A stretch of 64,000 nucleotides of DNA from Bartonella massiliensis (GCF_902150025.1 NZ_CABFVS010000024.1:1-64000); one strand, 5' to 3'. Positions 1 to 10,442 are shown, numbered from the stretch's first letter. The notes: generated by a model from the letters alone, not told the origin. A program made the numbers and translations.

Positions 1-80
1 GAGGCTTAAAATGATCTTTGAAAGGTCTTTGAAGACCCTTTGAGAACCCCTTAAAAATCATGTGAAACAAAATAAATTGG

Positions 81-143
81 TACAAAACCTGGTGGCAAAA
101 TATACAAAACCTGCTGGCAAGCTACACTGCTGGCAAGCTACAC
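81..143. repeat. Short tandem repeat next to tRNA-Ser
   Basis: A 16-bp unit, tgctggcaagctacac, occurs twice in tandem at 112-127 and 128-143. Just before it, two looser copies start with tacaaaacct (81 and 103) and continue with g(g/c)tggcaa. It looks like a small decaying tandem array. I see no coding role. Confidence 0.7.
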
Positions 144-199
144 CGAACCTTAAAAAAACACCTATAAAATCAGTAAGTTATAGCACAACAAAAGTGCTG

Positions 200-289
200 T
201 GGCGGAGGGGGTGGGATTCGAACCCACGGTACAGTCTCCTGCACGCCGGTTTTCAAGACCGGTGCCTTAAACCGCTCGGCCACCCCTCC
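200..289 (-). tRNA. tRNA-Ser (anticodon UGA)
   Basis: Read on the minus strand, a 7-bp acceptor stem (GGAGGGG with CCCCTCC) is followed by discriminator G and an encoded CCA at 200-202. The anticodon loop is CTTGAAA, giving anticodon TGA, which reads UCA/UCG-type serine codons. The D-arm (GGCCGAGCGGTTTAAGGC) and T-loop (GGTTCGAATCC) are canonical. The long variable arm (GCAGGAGACTGTACC region) is typical of class II tRNAs such as serine. No integrase gene sits directly beside it. Confidence 0.97.
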
Positions 290-2133
290 AAATTAGATAT
301 GCTTTCTGACAAACTTCTTACAAAAGGTCAATCATTTTAATACGTCTTCTAAGATTTTTTTATAAAACTATTTAAGTTTTAACCAAAATAATTCTTTATA
401 AGCCAATTCTTTGAGTGTGTTACCTAATATTCTCATTTTTAAAAATTATAATTTTTTCTGAAAAAATGGAAGGCGGATATGGTATGTATTATTTCATTTT
501 CTTGTCTAAAAGTTTTTCAAAAAGAAATATTTTTAGTGCTAACTGTTGTTCTCGTAATGATAAGACATGTTCAGTTGAAGATATTTATAAGTTATATTAA
601 TTTTTTGTTGTCGTGCATTTTTAAGTTATTTTATCATTATATCTTGCTAAAAGAAAATGTTATTACTCTGATAGTTTATGAGAGATAAGAAGTATGACAG
701 ATGTGTCAGGGATGTTCAGGGTAAGTTTTTAATGAGTCTAAATGAGTATGATTTGATAAGAAAGCTCTTTAAAAAGTTTTAATTTTTTAATAAAAATATT
801 TAGATATCTCATACAGCTTAAGAGTAACTTGAAGAGAAAAGTTGATTTGCTCTCAGAGAGAAAAAACTAAAAAATTCAGCTAGAATCACGGTGAAATTTT
901 TTATTGGTTAACAGTATTTTTTGAGTACTTGCACTATTTTGATAAAATTTTATGCAAGATTTGCATTGATAATGTAAAGTTTCTTTCAGATATGACTGGA
1001 AGTTAGATATATTTATAACATTTTTTTCTATAAGGTTAACAAGAAGTTGGCTTGAATAGAAGAAAAATCTTATTAAGCAATACACTTAGTACGCTGTTTG
1101 TCTATAATTAGCCTATGTCTTATGCTGTGTCTTTAAATCTAGATGCTTCAATTTTGAAGAAATTTATTAAAAATTCTTTATTTATAGTGTCGTTTATAAC
1201 AAACAGTTTGTTAACTATAGCAACCAATTCACTAAGAGAGATAGGGGGAGTGCTAATCAGCTTTATTCCTAATACCTATAATTGTTATGGTGTTGTAAAT
1301 TATAAGTATAAAAAATAATTACTATTCATCTAATTCTATAAAAATTATCTTCAATAAGAACAAGAAAAAATGAAAATACCATTTAACTTGTTGATCTTAC
1401 TATTTTAAAAGTGTCATTGGATTTGTTATTGAAAACATCGATAAACTTTATCGAGGAAAGCTATATTTGTAGAATAAGCTAGGAACAGATTTCATTGAGG
1501 TAGGACATTGTTAGAATGTCGAAGGCCAACACTTTAAGATGAGGATTCCAGAAAGCAAAAAGGTAAGCACTCAGCCAAAAGCAATAATTTATGTTTTCCT
1601 GATTTGATTTTACTGTAAAGATAAATTGAGGGATTGGTGTGAGAGTTTTCAAAGAGGAAAATTTTCTGATTTTTCATCTTAGCGCTGTTATTTTACAAAG
1701 AATTATCAAGAACCACTTAAAATAGCCTTTTTGGTAGAATATAAAACTACATCTGAAAATGGAATTTAAGACTGCTGGCAATGGTCAACAGTTCTCATAT
1801 CCATGTATTTGTGACTTGTGCGGAAGGAAGCAATTCAACATTTTACGCTATTTAGCCATGGAGATAATAACTACAAGCCCAAAAAATTATAAAAATATCT
1901 GTTGCAATTATAATCAAAATATTAAAAATAATTATAAGCATAACGTGGATAGAATATGATTTTAGCGGTAATTTTGCCGTATTTTTGATACAATGTTTAT
2001 GAAATAGTTATCGGAAAGAGATAAATGTAATAAGGATTAATAATATCTATTATTGTTTTAAAAATGAAAAAACAGAATGTAAAATAATTTAATAAATTGT
2101 TTCGTAATATCAAAATTACTCAAGGATAGGAAA
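290..2133. other. Long intergenic region without recognisable genes
   Basis: About 1.8 kb of AT-rich sequence. Open frames here are short (about 60-70 codons), lack convincing ribosome binding sites and show no recognisable family. It is probably decayed DNA upstream of the lipoprotein genes. I see no RNA gene or repeat array in it. Confidence 0.5.
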
Positions 2134-2535
2134 ATGAAGCAGATTTTAAAATTATTAAGCGGGGTGGCCTTATTTGCTATGGCTGGGTGTTATCCAGAAC
2201 AGCCTCCTCGAACGGTTGTAGATGCGTGGGAAAAATCTGGTGCAGATCAACTTGAGGTCAAAAAAGCTTTGTTGGAATGCGGAATACAGTATCTTGATGG
2301 TCGTCTTGATACAGACAAAAGTATGGATGAGCGATTCAATGAAGAGGAAACTGTCAGTGTATGCATGATACAAGCAGGTTTCCAAAATAAAGTGGGAAGG
2401 GTGAAGTGGTGCGAGAAATATGAGAATCTTCCAATTTGTCAGTCTGATGCGGTTATTCCGCAGCGAAGTGTAGAGAGGCGCTTGAGTAGTCCTCATTGTG
2501 AAGAATACAAAGAACAACCTGAATGTCAGCCTTAA
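2134..2535 (+). CDS. Small lipoprotein, paralogue of the next gene
   Basis: This 133-residue protein begins with a lipoprotein signal: basic MKQ, a hydrophobic stretch, then a lipobox ending AGC with Cys19 as the expected lipidation site. It should therefore be anchored in the inner or outer membrane. The mature part is charged and Cys-rich (about seven more cysteines), with an ALWEK/AWEKSGAD-type segment near residues 32-40 shared with the protein encoded at 2700-3149. The start is preceded by a purine-rich aaggatagga sequence. No enzymatic motif is visible. I infer a genus-restricted surface or periplasmic lipoprotein of unknown role, possibly functionally linked to the autotransporter downstream only by location. 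Confidence 0.8.
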   Translation: MKQILKLLSGVALFAMAGCYPEQPPRTVVDAWEKSGADQLEVKKALLECGIQYLDGRLDTDKSMDERFNEEETVSVCMIQAGFQNKVGRVKWCEKYENLPICQSDAVIPQRSVERRLSSPHCEEYKEQPECQP

Positions 2536-2699
2536 GTATTGTGGCTGCTGTCATCAAAAAATTTCACATTCTTGTTCTTGAGTGTGGGAGGTGGGATCGT
2601 TTTTTCAATATCTATATGCTAACGGAAATCATCTTGTATGTGAGCAAATATTAGTAGGATTATCAGTCTTGATATCGTAAATATTTAAAGGAGGGAGAA

Positions 2700-3149
2700 A
2701 TGAAAAAAATATTGAAATTATTGAGTGCTGTAATTTTATTAAGCTCAGCTGGATGTGTTAGCAAACCTCCCCCATCGACTCTAGCATTATGGGAAAAGCC
2801 CGGTGTTGATAAGTCTGAGGTTCAGCAAGCATTGTCGAAATGTGGCTGGAAACCAATCTATGCTTCTTCTGAAAATATGAATTCGCGTGCGAGTGAGTTT
2901 GCAGCGACTTATGAGTGCATGACTAAAGCAGGTTATCGCTACAAGTTGCAAGATTCAAAGGGAATCTATTTTTCATCTGCGCCGCGAAGTGATTCATTTT
3001 TAGTCAATTTAATGATAGCAGGGTATCAGCAGGTTATGGATAATGATACTTTTGGTGTAACCAATTCGACAAAACAGGAGCGAGATTTGATGTTGCGTCT
3101 TGAGAATGATAAAAAACGCCAGAAAATAAAAAAAGCTTTGAAAAAGTAA
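2700..3149 (+). CDS. Small lipoprotein, second tandem copy
   Basis: 149 residues, with a signal peptide almost identical to that of the gene at 2134 (MK.ILKLLS...AGC) and a lipobox Cys19. Both proteins then have a Pro-rich linker, a W-E-K-x-G motif, a conserved V-x-x-A-L-x-x-C-G segment and a later C-M-x-x-A-G-(F/Y) segment. They are clearly diverged duplicates. The C-terminus here is different: a Ser/Arg region followed by a very basic tail (KKRQKIKKALKK). A strong Shine-Dalgarno, aaaggaggg, precedes the ATG. Function is unknown. The basic tail could bind acidic envelope polymers or nucleic acid, but that is speculation. Confidence 0.82.
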   Translation: MKKILKLLSAVILLSSAGCVSKPPPSTLALWEKPGVDKSEVQQALSKCGWKPIYASSENMNSRASEFAATYECMTKAGYRYKLQDSKGIYFSSAPRSDSFLVNLMIAGYQQVMDNDTFGVTNSTKQERDLMLRLENDKKRQKIKKALKK

Positions 3150-4044
3150 AATATTCATCTTTAAAGCAATAATTGAATGAAAGTATTATGGAGGAGAGGG
3201 AGAAATGGGCTCTTTTGCCTATAATATAGCGGTATTCATCAGCTTGGACAGTGCAAGAGTGTTATGATCAGATGATGATATTGGGGAATGTTTAGAAATT
3301 TATCCAGTATAAAAAGTGGCAAAAATAATTTTGTTAGAATATCTGCTTTAACGATAACAAGCAGATTGCTTTCGTAGAACTGATTTTGATGAAACTTTAT
3401 TTTGATGCTTTTCATTTTATGATTTGTTTTGAGATGATATCTTCTAAAGTATTTCATTAATTCATTCGAACTATTGATGATAGGGCATTTAAGAGAATTT
3501 TTTTGTGTTTATTTAATTTTTTGCTAGAGAACTGAAAACTTTAATGTAGAAATTTTGTACATAAGCTTATATATCATGTGCGCGTTTCCTTGGATTTTTG
3601 TTGTGGTTAAAAAATAATGCGATTATATATTTTACTGTATCTCATAATGTGATATTTTATTAATATATTTTGGTCATTTGAATCTTAAAAATTATTCTCA
3701 TTTTGTTACATTTTTATTTTTGGAAAACGAGATAAATTGAATATTCTATCTCTTCAAGACTTATATTTCTGCGCGTTTTTTTAAGATCAGTGCTCTAGTG
3801 CTTTGTGTTATAGCTCTCAGCATTTGTGGAATAAATCTTTAAAGAGATCGTTATTCTCAAGAGTATTTTTTATTGTTTGTTCTTTCTTTACATAAAATAC
3901 AAAACATATTATTAATACTGTCATTTACCAGAAAAAATAATAAAATAGCTTTGCTTATTTTATTCTTATTGTATTTAATTCGCAGTTTATTGTTTTGCCA
4001 GCATTTTTTGTTTTTTTGTTGAGAAAAGAAAGTTTTGAAAAGCA
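3150..4044. other. Intergenic region, possible remnant of a third lipoprotein copy
   Basis: No gene is recognised in about 900 bp. At 3190-3207 a good Shine-Dalgarno (ggaggagaggg) precedes an ATG that opens only 21 codons. The ribosome binding site resembles that of the lipoprotein gene just upstream, so this may be the leftover start of another tandem copy. The rest is very AT-rich and presumably contains the autotransporter promoter. Confidence 0.3.
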
Positions 4045-6798
4045 ATGATAATCAAGATATCTAATAATCGCTTGTATTCGTGTGTTTTTACAGCAGCTAT
4101 TTTTTCTTTTTTGTTAAATATAAATGTTGAAGCACAGTCGCACTCATTTGTAGCACTATCATGTGATGAAAACAAATTACCTTATGAATGCAGTGATGGT
4201 GAAAAACATACAATTAGTGATAAAATATATAAGTTCACGGGACCTGTTAAACTAAAGAATGGGGAGGAGAGTTCTCTCACATTGCCTGCCGTTATAGAAG
4301 TACAGGAGCCAAATACAGTTATTCAGGCAATACGTGTAGAGATTGAAGCTGCTGCGGGTATAGAAGATATTTATGGTGTGGTTGCATCACGAGGGGGAAA
4401 AATTATCTTGAGTGATTCAGCTTTTAAAAATCTGTCAATAGGTTTTAAAGCTGATAGCGGAGTAATTGAGATTGATCGTGGAACAATTAAGGCTTTTCAG
4501 GTTGCTGCTTATGCAGAGAAGCTAGGAGGATCTATTACGCTAACAGATACAAAAATGAAAGTAGAAGGCCAGGGGAATGATCGAGAGAGTGCTCTTTTCG
4601 TTAGTCATGATGCGAGTGTTCAAATGAAGGGGGGATCTATTGATGTGAATGATGCCGCTGCACTTTATGTAGGGAAAGGGGGACGTGCAACTTTAGATGG
4701 TGTTATCATTACTTCAAAACATCAAAAAACAGAAAATAAAGAAAATAAAAATGAAAAAATTGCGCATACAGTTTTCAATGTAAAATCGCAGAGCTCTGTT
4801 TATTTAAAAAATACGAATATTGTTTCTACAGATGTTCATATTTTAACAGTTGGACAAGATTTTAAAACACAATCTGATGTTGGAAGAGAAGGAAATTTTT
4901 TAATTTCACGGGTTAATATTGAAGATTCAACCATTAAGGCAATAGGGAACAAACATGGTATGCATTTTGAGATGGATGGGGAGAATAATGCATACGAGCA
5001 GGGGCTTGTCTTTTTGAAAAGGACAGCTTTTGAAGTTCTAGATGGAACAGCTATTCACAGTCATAACAGTCGCAGTTATATTGCAGTAACGGAAGGCACA
5101 AAAATTTCTGGTGATTTATTATTAACTGCTGAAAAAGGAGGAACTGTAGCAATTTTGGCCGATTCTTCTTCATTGATAGGAGGGACTCGTGTTGTCGATG
5201 ATTCTGTTGCTGAGCTTTATTTGACAGGAGGATCAAAATGGTTTTTGACAAGAAAAAGAGGGGTAGATTCGCACGTTGCAAATCGTACAAGTTCATTTAT
5301 TTCATTTGTAAAACTTTCTGATGGTTTTATTGCTTTTGAAACGCCAATGTTTCAGGAATATCAGACACTTTATATTGGGAAGGGAGAGAAAGAAGTTTAT
5401 AGTGCGCAAGATAGGGCAGATATTTATCTCAATACATATCTTGGGAATGATGGTTTGCTCGATAATAAAAAGACTGATCGCCTTTTGATTCATGGTGATG
5501 TTTCTGGAAAAACAACAGTTTATGTGCAATTTATTCTAGAAAGTCAGGGGGAGGTAGAAAAGGGTGAAAATGCTCATAGTATTTCACTTATTCAGGTTTC
5601 TGGAAAAGCAGCAGAGGATTCTTTTCAGTTAGATCGTGCTTATATTGCATTAGAGGGGGCGCCTTACCAATATTATCTTCATGCCTATGGTCCAGCTTCT
5701 TCTCTTGGGAATGCACAAACTTCTCAAAGATTGGTTGAAGGAGAGGGAGATTTTTGGGATTTCCGCCTTGAAAGTAAATATATTCAGCCTGCTTTAGGAA
5801 TGTCGGCTAGTCCTCATTCTGATTTAAAGATTAGGGACGTTGTTCCACAAGTTCCGACCTATCTTCTGTTACAAAATGCTTTGTTTCATGTGGGGATCAT
5901 GGATATCAGTAATCAACAAAAGCGGTTACAAGATATGCGATCTACTTCTCGTCAGTTATTAAAAGTTGAAGGGGATTTTGCTTTATCTGTTCAGGGTTAT
6001 GGTGGGAGTTATCGTTATGTCTCAGATTTGTCTCTCCTTGAATATGGGTACGATGGTAATGTTGATTATAATGCTGTAGAAATAGATATTTTACTTAAAA
6101 CAATAGAAAGAGCATCTAGTACGACATCTTTTGGAATTATGGGAACCTATGGAAAGCTTTCCTTACAGCCTTGTGGTGTGGAACAAAGTCAAAAGAGTCC
6201 GTTTAATAAATGGTCATTGACGGCATACGGTAGTATGGAACACAGCACTGGTTTTTATGTCGATGGTCTTTTATCTTATGGTTTGTTTAAAGGGGATGTG
6301 CTGACTCATGCTTGGGGTAAGGCGGCGACATTAAAAACAAATCCTCTGAATGTTTCGTTGTCTGTTGGTAAAGTGTTTATGACAGGGCGTGAAGGTTTTA
6401 TTTTTGATCCGCAGATTCAGCTTATTTATCAACATCTTCAATTTGATAAGTTTCGTGATATTGATGGATTTGATGTTGAGATGAAAAAAGCAGATCAATG
6501 GTTGATGCGTATTGGGGGGTATGTAAGTAAAATATTTAGGTCACATGAAAAGGATCGTATCATTTCTTTTAATGGCAATATTCATCTTGCACATCGTTTT
6601 GGTGAAAAACAATTTGCTCATCTAAAAGATGTTTTTCAGTTAGGTGCTTTTGGTTCTTCTTTAGAAACAGGTTTGGGTATTAAAGCGCAATTTTCTTCTA
6701 AAGTCACGCTTCATGGTGATCTTAGCTATCAGCATAAGTTAACTAAGGCAGGTTTTTCTGGTGTTCGTCTTTCTGGTGGATTGCGTTATCACTTTTAA
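4045..6798 (+). CDS. Autotransporter (type V secretion) outer-membrane protein
   Basis: A 917-residue autotransporter. Residues 1-31 form a Sec signal peptide (hydrophobic core, then VEAQS). The passenger, roughly residues 32-630, is made of repeating beta-strand-rich segments (G-G-x-I-x-L/T-D-S/T and DGVIITS patterns) as in pectin-lyase-like beta-helices. The last roughly 270 residues are the translocator barrel: a conserved VPTYLLLQNALFHVG entry, alternating aromatic strands, and a terminal strand ending R-Y-H-F, the usual C-terminal Phe for BAM recognition. The passenger is short of cysteine apart from a pair near residues 40-50. The architecture fits the inducible autotransporters of Bartonella thought to act at the host interface. 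The ligand is unknown, and no cleavage site or protease triad is visible. Confidence 0.93.
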   Translation: MIIKISNNRLYSCVFTAAIFSFLLNINVEAQSHSFVALSCDENKLPYECSDGEKHTISDKIYKFTGPVKLKNGEESSLTLPAVIEVQEPNTVIQAIRVEIEAAAGIEDIYGVVASRGGKIILSDSAFKNLSIGFKADSGVIEIDRGTIKAFQVAAYAEKLGGSITLTDTKMKVEGQGNDRESALFVSHDASVQMKGGSIDVNDAAALYVGKGGRATLDGVIITSKHQKTENKENKNEKIAHTVFNVKSQSSVYLKNTNIVSTDVHILTVGQDFKTQSDVGREGNFLISRVNIEDSTIKAIGNKHGMHFEMDGENNAYEQGLVFLKRTAFEVLDGTAIHSHNSRSYIAVTEGTKISGDLLLTAEKGGTVAILADSSSLIGGTRVVDDSVAELYLTGGSKWFLTRKRGVDSHVANRTSSFISFVKLSDGFIAFETPMFQEYQTLYIGKGEKEVYSAQDRADIYLNTYLGNDGLLDNKKTDRLLIHGDVSGKTTVYVQFILESQGEVEKGENAHSISLIQVSGKAAEDSFQLDRAYIALEGAPYQYYLHAYGPASSLGNAQTSQRLVEGEGDFWDFRLESKYIQPALGMSASPHSDLKIRDVVPQVPTYLLLQNALFHVGIMDISNQQKRLQDMRSTSRQLLKVEGDFALSVQGYGGSYRYVSDLSLLEYGYDGNVDYNAVEIDILLKTIERASSTTSFGIMGTYGKLSLQPCGVEQSQKSPFNKWSLTAYGSMEHSTGFYVDGLLSYGLFKGDVLTHAWGKAATLKTNPLNVSLSVGKVFMTGREGFIFDPQIQLIYQHLQFDKFRDIDGFDVEMKKADQWLMRIGGYVSKIFRSHEKDRIISFNGNIHLAHRFGEKQFAHLKDVFQLGAFGSSLETGLGIKAQFSSKVTLHGDLSYQHKLTKAGFSGVRLSGGLRYHF

Positions 6799-7536
6799 TC
6801 AATCTTTTTAAAAAATAATATATGTGATTTTTCAAATCTTATACTTTTGTTAAGAATTAAAAATATTGTTGGTACGGCATTTTAGTTCTTCTTTTGATAA
6901 TGACACCATGTGTTTTAATACATAGGAAAAGATCACCTTGTTTAATACTTTTTATCTGGTGGATGGGGGGCGCAAATATTTCAAAAAATTGTCGATGAAA
7001 CTCTAGATCTGTTTTATGTTGTTTTGGCTACAAATATATGAGATGTATTCGTCATAAGTTTTTTTAATAGCTGTATTATTATCCTATTATGTTGTAATAA
7101 TAACTATTGTTTGAGGTATGCTGATATCAAAAAGCAGACGGGATATTGGTTGCTGATTAGAAGGCTTTGTTATTAAGCAAAGATAGGTGATGTGTAAAAT
7201 GCACAGATTCATATTTTTGTGAGGTGTATTTTTTGCTTTGTTTTTTATGCTGTAAGGAGCATTTTAAAAACATGTGAGTGCGTGTAAATGCCTCGTTTTA
7301 GGTAGAAAGTATGCGGGATTATGGATAAATCATCACTATCTTGTTTGTTCAATAAATATGAAATACAATTCTTAAATCAGAGTGGAGTTGGGAAGTCTTT
7401 TTCCTTTTTTGAGGCGTGAGGAAAAGAGGTTGATCACGTTGAAAAAGTTTATTGCAAGTCTTTTTTATTATTTCAAATGTAGAAAATTTTGAAGAGTTTC
7501 TATTAAAATGTAGTTAAAAGTAGATCAGAAGCGTCC
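6799..7536. other. Intergenic region downstream of the autotransporter
   Basis: About 740 bp of AT-rich sequence. I find no open frame of useful length, no clear terminator and no RNA gene. It leads into prophage fragments. Confidence 0.4.
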
Positions 7537-7857
7537 TCAATCCTTTGTTTCTGAAATATGCATTTTTAAGAAAAAAAGTGTTGGCAGAGTTTTAGGCAAT
7601 CGCATGGTGATTTCATCTGTTTTGATGAGATTGATATCAAAGTTTAGGTTGAGTAGAAATTCTTTATCGGGTTACTGATCATCATGGTGTTTCCACAGGA
7701 TGCTTAAGGTATTATCAAGCCATTTATGGTAATCGCGTGCTTCTTGATCTGAGGCATGAATAGAGAAAATAAAACCAGGATATCCACCAAATGCTGGTGG
7801 AGGTGGTGCAATATGATCGGTTTCAAAGAAAATTAAGGTTTCTGGGTCTGCTTGTAT
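7537..7857 (-). pseudogene. Fragment of an unidentified phage-type gene with an in-frame stop
   Basis: One minus-strand frame reads continuously from about 7857 to a TGA at 7537-7539, about 106 codons. Its residues look protein-like, for example DPETLIFFETDHIAPPPPAF and SDQEARDYHKWLDNTL. It is interrupted by a single TAA after WKHHDDQ, after which the same frame continues sensibly (PDKEFLLNLNFDINLIKTDE). No start codon is visible, and the 5' end abuts the oppositely oriented fragment at 7844. I do not recognise the family. The composition and context suggest a prophage or accessory gene eroded by a nonsense mutation and a rearrangement. Confidence 0.5.
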
Positions 7858-8107
7858 TTACAGCAGTACAAAAATTTATGGACAAGCTGCAATCAAAGGC
7901 TTTGCAAAGATTTATGGCAATGCGATTGTGAGTGGTCGTGCCGCGGTTTATGGCTCTGTTTATGGGAATGCGAAAATCTCTGGTTCTGGTAAGATCTGGG
8001 GTCGTGCCTATGGTCGCGCAAAAATAGATACACAAAGTAAGATAAAATTGGTTCCCGATAATTATGAGGTCTATAAAAGCGATGAGGTTGTCAAGATTGA
8101 GAAATAA
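7844..8107 (+). pseudogene. 3' fragment of a hexapeptide-repeat phage-type protein
   Basis: The open frame ending in TAA at 8105-8107 encodes a run of short repeats of the form (I/V)-Y-G-x-A-x-(I/V)-x-G, for example STKIYGQAAIKGFAKIYGNA and SGRAAVYGSVYGNAKISGSG. It finishes with a charged tail, VPDNYEVYKSDEVVKIEK. Left-handed beta-helix hexapeptide repeats of this kind are common in phage-associated proteins. The start is missing: the frame opens inside the fragment that lies head to head at 7537-7857. It is best read as a truncated prophage gene. Confidence 0.6.
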
Positions 8108-9245
8108 AACAAATAACAGGCGTGGGGAGCGCCTTTAATGGCTATCAAACGTATTAATCATAACGCCCTTTTTTTAAAGAGATTCATTTGAAATAAAGCA
8201 CATAATCACAATGCTTCTTTAAAACGTTTTAAAACACTAAGCTTAAAATTGAGCTGAGTGAATTCAAATAACGCATTTTCTAAAATCAAACATATCAAAT
8301 AAATCAAGACGCTTTGTAGCTTTATCAATACAATCAAGAGAAAATGCCTATTAAGTGAAATGTCTATAACGAAACCCATTTTTACATTTACGCGTGTTGG
8401 TTTTTTAAAGCAGCTTTTCATAAGACAAATAAACAAATTCTTTTATCAAATGTAAGTTTTTTAAGATTTACTCTGCTGTGAAATCTAGATTTTCTTTTTT
8501 TCCTAAATGAAACGTTTTTTAAAACAAATGATAATAAGTTATAACTGTTATAAAAAGAGGTTTTAAACGTTTAAACATTCCCTTAAAGAGGTTCTTATAA
8601 GCGTATTTTTACTTTTCATTAAAACTTAATTTCTTTGCAAATTAACCAGCTCAAATTTGATCTCGTTATCTTTAGAATAGAGCATTCTTTAAACAATGCC
8701 GTTTTTTCTAAAAATTGAGTAAAATCCCATGTTTTGAGATTACAACGATTTTGAATTTTTCTTGCTTATCTTTGTTTCAATAGGTGCCTCCAAATTTGGA
8801 TTGACCCTATTTGATTTCATATTTTTAAACGATAACTTTTAAAACGTTTTTTATTACCATGTCTAAGGTATATAGTATTCTACTTTTACGGCATTATTCG
8901 CCTCCATTGTTTTGTGAAAGCGAATATAGTTCCGTTCTTAAAGAAAACCTGCATTATATTCATGAAAAGGTTTTCGTATCATGAGACATATATTGTGAAT
9001 TCCATTATCTTGATTTTCTACTCCGGTAAAAAAATACCGTGGTTATAAAATCTTATAAATTAAAACCTATAAGCTTATAAAAGTTTCAAACGATTATTTT
9101 CCTTTTAAGGTTTCGCTCAAAAAAGAGCAAAACACATACCATTCTTTAAACGCATGAAATTATGTTGTCGATAATTTCAAACGACTAAATTTTTAACAAT
9201 GCAATTTTGAATGATAAAAACGTATCATAAAATTTATGAACCGTT
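8108..9245. other. Non-coding stretch with clustered AAACGTTT palindromes
   Basis: About 1.1 kb with no supported gene. The octamer palindrome AAACGTTT occurs at 8222-8229, 8510-8517, 8565-8572 and 8842-8849, two of them inside longer palindromes (AAAACGTTTT at 8221 and 8841; TTTAAACGTTTAAA at 8562-8575). Single AAACG half-sites continue towards 9180. Just before the cluster, at about 8140, a short MAIKRINHN-like frame ends after 18 codons. This region lies immediately upstream of the radical SAM cassette. Confidence 0.4.
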
Positions 9246-10442
9246 ATGAATGATTTTCAGACTATTGTGCTTAATGATTCAGCTATAATTTTAATTAATT
9301 CAGTTTTTTACAGAATCAGAAAATTGAAACTGTTGCGGCAAAGCTTAATGTAGAGACAGAGATTTTAGCATCAGATTTTTCAACTTTGTTAAGAGAACTA
9401 GAAAAGAATGGTTTTCTTTTAAAGAAGGAAAATTTGATTAGTGCGTCAGATTCGATTTTTGATCTTAAAAAATTATGGGTGCCTGTAACACCTATTATAC
9501 ATATTATCCAGAATTGCAATAGCCCTTGTATCATGTGCGATTGCTGGAAGATTAAGGAAAAAAATTGGCATACTCCAGAAAGTTTAATACCCTTATTTAG
9601 AATGTTGAAAGAAAAAGGAGCTGCCTCAGTGATGCTTTCTGGGGGAGAACCTTTAATGCATCCGAAGCTTAAAGATATTTTATTAACGTTGAATGAACTA
9701 GGTTTACCTGTTGAATTAAATACCAATGGCATCTTATTGCATAAAAATTTATGGATTTTACAGTATGACATAAAAGAAATTGTTATTTCTATGGATTCGA
9801 CTAGTGTCCAAGGATATCATGATATACGGGGGCAAATAAATTTGATCGCGTGTGGAAAAACATTGAAACAGTTAAGAATCTTCAACCTTTGCAAAGTATA
9901 GGAATAAGAGCGACTGTTACCAAAGAGATTCTAGAAAATATTATTAATTTTATCGATTTTTGTATAAGCAAAGATGTCGATTATATCGGATTTAGCCCGC
10001 TCGATACGTCATCATTTAGTTTTTCTAGAAAAAATAATACAAAGGATCGATCTGAGGCTTTAAGAAACAAAACTTTTCCGCCAAATGCTTCACTTTTTCA
10101 TTTGAGAGATGAATTATCAAGGAAAGAATCCCCCTCCAGATTTATATAGATAAAAAGTTCCAAGAAAGGAAAATCTCATGGACGTCACAAAATTTTGTAA
10201 ATTGTATTAATTATTACTTAGGAGAAAATTCTACATACGTTTCGTCGCCATTAATGTGTTTATTTCCATTTTCATCCTTGGTATTGGACTATAATGGAGA
10301 TTTAAAAAATTGCTTTTATTCAGAAGCTTTTGGGAATCTACAAAATTATGAGGCAATAGATTGGTCTGCTCAAAGCGTTTTAAAATCTTTGAAAGAATCT
10401 GGCGCATGTAGCGGATGTCGTGGGAAGGTATTTTGTGGATAA
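9246..10442 (+). pseudogene. PqqD-like domain plus radical SAM/SPASM-type protein, frameshifted
   Basis: Pieced together, this encodes a roughly 400-residue radical SAM enzyme. The ATG at 9246 opens MNDFQTIVLNDSAIILINSV, which continues after a frameshift as QNQKIETVAAKLNVETEIL and LLRELEKNGFL. That is the pattern of PqqD/RiPP-recognition wing domains. Next comes the radical SAM core with the cluster motif C-x3-C-x2-C (CNSPCIMC, 9515-9538) and SGGEP near 9640. A Cys-containing C-terminal region follows (MCLFPF, NGDLKNC, CSGCRGKVFCG), like an auxiliary-cluster SPASM domain. Three frameshifts occur, at T6 (9304-9309), G5 (9828-9832) and C5 (10130-10134). One added base at each restores the frame. 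The stop overlaps the start of the MFS-kinase gene. The family points to peptide or small-molecule modification; the substrate is unknown. Confidence 0.85.

Noticed and set aside
62-340. 92-codon plus-strand open frame
   Set aside because: It runs antisense through the tRNA-Ser gene and includes its sequence as codons; there is no family character.
1115-1318. 67-codon open frame in the first intergenic region
   Set aside because: Serine/isoleucine-rich translation typical of AT-rich noise, no ribosome binding site and no recognisable domain.
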